Part shown: positions 38,822-41,538 of the stretch, piece by piece
How positions within the stretch are numbered: position 1 is the first letter of the stretch
Layout of the letters: each line of letters starts with the position of its first letter
NCBI GenBank assembly: GCA_936940865.1
Contig: CAKZJB010000128.1
Span: forward strand, 1-41,538
Source of the DNA: an uncultured Asticcacaulis sp.
GTDB taxonomy: Bacteria > Pseudomonadota > Alphaproteobacteria > Caulobacterales > Caulobacteraceae
Direction of reading: 5' to 3'
DNA length: 41,538 bases
Translations under genes and position numbers: made by a program
Notes under the pieces: model-generated
Told to the model about the DNA's origin: nothing
The model's input: the letters and a program-made list of their open reading frames with translations, nothing else
Databases searched by the model: none

Positions 38822-41538
38822 ATGGCCGGTGACGACGCATCGACAGGCATTTCAATCGGTGAGCGGCTGCTGAAGGAGCGCCACGCCCTGCTCGACCTGT
38901 CGACGCGCAACCGGCTGCTCAACGTGCCGCTGCGCACCCGCAACAACCGCGCCATCGAGATCGTCGACGAGAAGGCGGCCGAGGTCTTCCGCCTGCTCGG
39001 CGACGGCAGGACCATGACCTTTGTGCCTGGCATCGATTTAACGCCGGAGGAAAAGGCCGCACTCGATCCGGAGGACACCGACACCGGCGGCATTCCCCAG
39101 CCCGGCGACGAAAGGATCGATGAAAAAGGCCGTGCCGCCCGTCACACCGACTCGAAACTGCAGACGCGGCTGACGTCGGAAGGACTGCAGAAGCGCCTGT
39201 TCGATATCTGGTACGATGCCCGCACCTTCGAAGAGGAGCAGGGCGTCAACATCCTCTATCTCGCGCTCGGCCTCCTGCGCTGGTACGACGACGAAGCATC
39301 GGACGTCGCCCGTCACGCCCCGCTGGTGCTGTTGCCGGTGCGGCTGGAGCGGTCCAGCGCCGCCGACCGCTTTCATCTCAAGGGCCGCGACGAGCCGCCT
39401 TCGCCCAACCTGACCCTCCAGGCCAAGATGAAGCAGGCGTTCGGCCTGGTCATCGAGGACTTTCCCGACGAGGACGAGGTCGATCTGGCAGCCTACGCTT
39501 CGACAGTCGCGGAAACGGTGAAGGGTAAAAAGCGCTGGGAAATCCTGCCGGACGCCATGGTGCTGGGCTTCTTTTCGTTCGCCAAGTTCCTGATGTATCG
39601 CGACCTCGATCCGGAGACATGGCCAGGGGGCGCGATCGAACAGCACCCGATGATCACGGCCATCCTGCGGGACGGCTTTCCGGAAAGCGAACCGCTGATC
39701 GGCGAAAATGAGCCTATCGACACCATCCTGCCGCCGGCGGTGCAGCGCCACGTCGTCGACGCCGATTCCTCGCAGGCGGTCGCCATCGCCGAAGTGGTCG
39801 GCGGGCGCACCCTGGTCATCAAGGGCCCGCCGGGTACGGGCAAGTCGCAGACCATCACCAACATCATCGCCGGCGCCGCGGCCCAGGGCAAGAAGGTGCT
39901 GTTCGTCGCCGAGAAGATGGCGGCGCTTGACGTCGTCCACCGCCGGCTGAAGGCGGCGGGTCTCGGCCCGCTGACCCTGGAACTGCACTCCAACAAGGTC
40001 AATAAACGCGCCGTGCTGGAAGAGCTGAAGCGCACAAAAGAGGCCGCGCTCCCCACGGTCCGTGTCGATGAAACCGTGCCCGATCAGCTCCACGCCGTAA
40101 CCGATGACCTGAATGGCTTCGCCGAGCGGCTACATCAACCCCTCGAGCCGTCCGGCCTTTCGCCGCAGCAAATTCTGGTGCGGCTGGCGGGCTGGCACCG
40201 CGACGGCGAACCTGGCGGTGATTTCGCAATCGACGGCGCGCGCGGATGGACCGGCCGCGATGTTGCCGAACGCCGCGCTGTCGCCGAGGATTTCGCCCAA
40301 CGCCGCGACGGTATCGGCCTGCCGACACAGCATCCGTGGCGCGGGGTCGGCTGCGACGCGCTCGATCCGTCGGAGCGCGACGCGATAGCCCGCGATATCG
40401 GCAAGCTGCAGATCGCGCTCGGTACGGCGCTTGCCGAAGCCCAGGTGCCGACGCGCCTTCTCGGTGCGCCGTCGCCGGCCACGGTGCATGATTTAAAGCG
40501 GTCGCTGGCTTACCTGCAACTGACGCCGCTGCCGCGCGAGGCCGACCGGCTCGCCTTCCCGCATCCGGCCTGGAGCAACGTCAAGGCGCTCGACAAGCTG
40601 ATCGAGACCGGAGAGTCCCTGACGCGCCAGCGCATCGAGGTCCTGCCGCTGGTCAACGATACGGGGCGCGACGCCGACTACAGCGCCATCCGCACGGCTA
40701 TCGCCACCCGGAGCACCGATCTTTTCCGTTTCCTCGACGGCGATTACAAACGCCGGATCGCGCTGTTGCGCTCTTACTTGCGCGGGCTTCTGCCTAAGGA
40801 TCCCGACGCGCGGCTGAAGCTGGTCGACAAGATCATTTCGCTGCAAAAGACCGAAGGCGCGCTTGCCGGCATGGCCGTTGAGGGCCAGGCCTTCGGGCGC
40901 CAGTGGCAGGGCGCCGACAGCAACTGGGAGTCTCTCGCCAATGTGCTCGGCTGGCGAAAATCGCACGCCGATCTGCCGGCTGAGGTCTGGCCGAAGCTGG
41001 CTGCGCTCGACGACGCTGCCCTCAACGAAGCCGATCGGGCGCGCAAGGCGCTCTATACGGCCATGACCGAGGTCACGGCATTGTTCGAAGGCCTCGTCGC
41101 CAAACTCGATCTCGACCTTTCCCGCGCCTTCGGGGTCGACGACACGCGCCATGTCGTCATCGCCGACCTTGATGCCCGCTGCCGCCAGTGGTCGGGCGAT
41201 ATGGAAGGCCTTGGCCGCTATATCGCTTTCGCGGCGCGCGGGCGCAAACTGGCGAACCTGGGCGCGGCCCCGATCGTCGAAGCGGTGCACGGCGGCGGGC
41301 TCGACGCCGAGGATATCGTCCCGGCGTTGGAAGGCGCCTATGCCAAGATCTTACGCGACGCGCTGTTCGAAACCTGGCCGGACCTGAAAGGCTTCGACGG
41401 CGAGGGCCAGGCGCGAAAAGTGGCCGACTTCCGCCGCCTGGATTCCCAGAGAATCGAACTGGCCAAGCAGGAAATCGCCGTGCGCCACGGCGAGGACCGG
41501 CCGAAGGGCTCGGCGGGAATCGGACCGCTGGGCGTGCT
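38822..41538 (+). CDS. DUF4011-SF1 helicase protein, N-terminal 905 codons (runs off the window)
   Basis: The frame is open from ATG at 38822 (GAGG 8-11 nt upstream) to the last base, with no stop seen in the stretches I translated. Near the N terminus ERLLKERHALLDLSTRNRLLN is the DUF4011 signature. Later comes FLMYRDLDPETWP, then Walker A GPPGTGKSQTITNIIAGAA at ~335-353, KKVLFVAEKMAALDVVHRRL (motif Ia) and THLE-like LTLELHSNKVNKRAVLEEL, as in UvrD/AAA_11-type SF1 helicases. Helicase motifs II-VI and a C-terminal Vsr-like or DUF3320 domain, usual in this family, would lie outside the window. Large proteins of this type are often found in defence islands; some have been reported to act against phage. 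Function here is inference. Confidence 0.85.
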   Translation, partial: MAGDDASTGISIGERLLKERHALLDLSTRNRLLNVPLRTRNNRAIEIVDEKAAEVFRLLGDGRTMTFVPGIDLTPEEKAALDPEDTDTGGIPQPGDERIDEKGRAARHTDSKLQTRLTSEGLQKRLFDIWYDARTFEEEQGVNILYLALGLLRWYDDEASDVARHAPLVLLPVRLERSSAADRFHLKGRDEPPSPNLTLQAKMKQAFGLVIEDFPDEDEVDLAAYASTVAETVKGKKRWEILPDAMVLGFFSFAKFLMYRDLDPETWPGGAIEQHPMITAILRDGFPESEPLIGENEPIDTILPPAVQRHVVDADSSQAVAIAEVVGGRTLVIKGPPGTGKSQTITNIIAGAAAQGKKVLFVAEKMAALDVVHRRLKAAGLGPLTLELHSNKVNKRAVLEELKRTKEAALPTVRVDETVPDQLHAVTDDLNGFAERLHQPLEPSGLSPQQILVRLAGWHRDGEPGGDFAIDGARGWTGRDVAERRAVAEDFAQRRDGIGLPTQHPWRGVGCDALDPSERDAIARDIGKLQIALGTALAEAQVPTRLLGAPSPATVHDLKRSLAYLQLTPLPREADRLAFPHPAWSNVKALDKLIETGESLTRQRIEVLPLVNDTGRDADYSAIRTAIATRSTDLFRFLDGDYKRRIALLRSYLRGLLPKDPDARLKLVDKIISLQKTEGALAGMAVEGQAFGRQWQGADSNWESLANVLGWRKSHADLPAEVWPKLAALDDAALNEADRARKALYTAMTEVTALFEGLVAKLDLDLSRAFGVDDTRHVVIADLDARCRQWSGDMEGLGRYIAFAARGRKLANLGAAPIVEAVHGGGLDAEDIVPALEGAYAKILRDALFETWPDLKGFDGEGQARKVADFRRLDSQRIELAKQEIAVRHGEDRPKGSAGIGPLGV

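Noticed and set aside
1-41538. CRISPR arrays, insertion sequences, prophage genes, rRNA
   Set aside because: I saw no regularly spaced repeats, transposase or integrase sequences, terminal inverted repeats or rRNA motifs.

Overview
The window reads as GC-rich chromosome of an alphaproteobacterium, most likely of the order Caulobacterales (Caulobacter/Asticcacaulis/Phenylobacterium type). The signs are large Xanthomonas/Caulobacter-type TonB-dependent receptors, an imuA-imuB-dnaE2 cassette under an alphaproteobacterial SOS box (GAAC-N7-GAAC), a perfect CtrA box (TTAA-N7-TTAAC), and a gene set resembling flagellin or surface-glycan modification. Genus is inference; no rRNA or other firm marker is present.

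Layout. 1-5.9 kb: the 3' end of a TonB-dependent receptor, then a FecI-type sigma factor, a FecR-type regulator and an STN-domain (transducing) TonB receptor, forming a cell-surface signalling operon. 5.9-6.1 kb: a 70-residue gene of unknown function with a CtrA box just upstream. 6.1-16.5 kb: a beta-xyloside utilisation locus with GH39 and GH43 glycosidases, a large TonB receptor, a GlcG/HbpS-like protein and a GH3 glycosidase, with two LacI-type palindromes. 16.6-22.0 kb: imuA-imuB-dnaE2 mutagenic repair. 22.0-24.8 kb: a lone ABC ATPase, then a response regulator and histidine kinase pair. 27.5-29.2 kb: a cytochrome c', a cytochrome b561 and a single-domain response regulator. 29.3-38.7 kb: a tightly overlapping cluster of two PhyH-type oxygenases, three GNAT-like proteins, two methyltransferases, two DegT-type PLP proteins and a TPR/SPINDLY-type glycosyltransferase. 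38.8 kb to the end: the N-terminal 905 codons of a large DUF4011/SF1-helicase protein.

The most interesting part is 24.96-27.41 kb, all on the minus strand. A Ro60 orthologue (rsr, TROVE plus vWA) is followed 3 nt later by a small HTH gene. About 900 bp without convincing protein genes lie upstream of rsr. This stretch encodes an RNA that folds as a circularly permuted tRNA: anticodon-stem 3' strand, 5-nt variable loop, T-arm, acceptor stem closed by a short loop, U8, D-arm, anticodon-stem 5' strand. The open anticodon end is extended by a long bulged helix. This is the expected form of a YrlA-type bacterial Y RNA, the Ro60 partner that mimics tRNA. It is followed by two hairpins with different upper stems but the same GGCG / CAG-bulge / CGCC base, and then by a second structured region carrying a lone T-arm mimic. 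Two near-identical palindromes (20 nt, 3 differences) lie at the same distance from candidate -10 boxes of the two RNA modules, suggesting a co-regulated Ro60-Y RNA system, perhaps under the small HTH protein. No rtcB, rtcA or rtcR is visible nearby.
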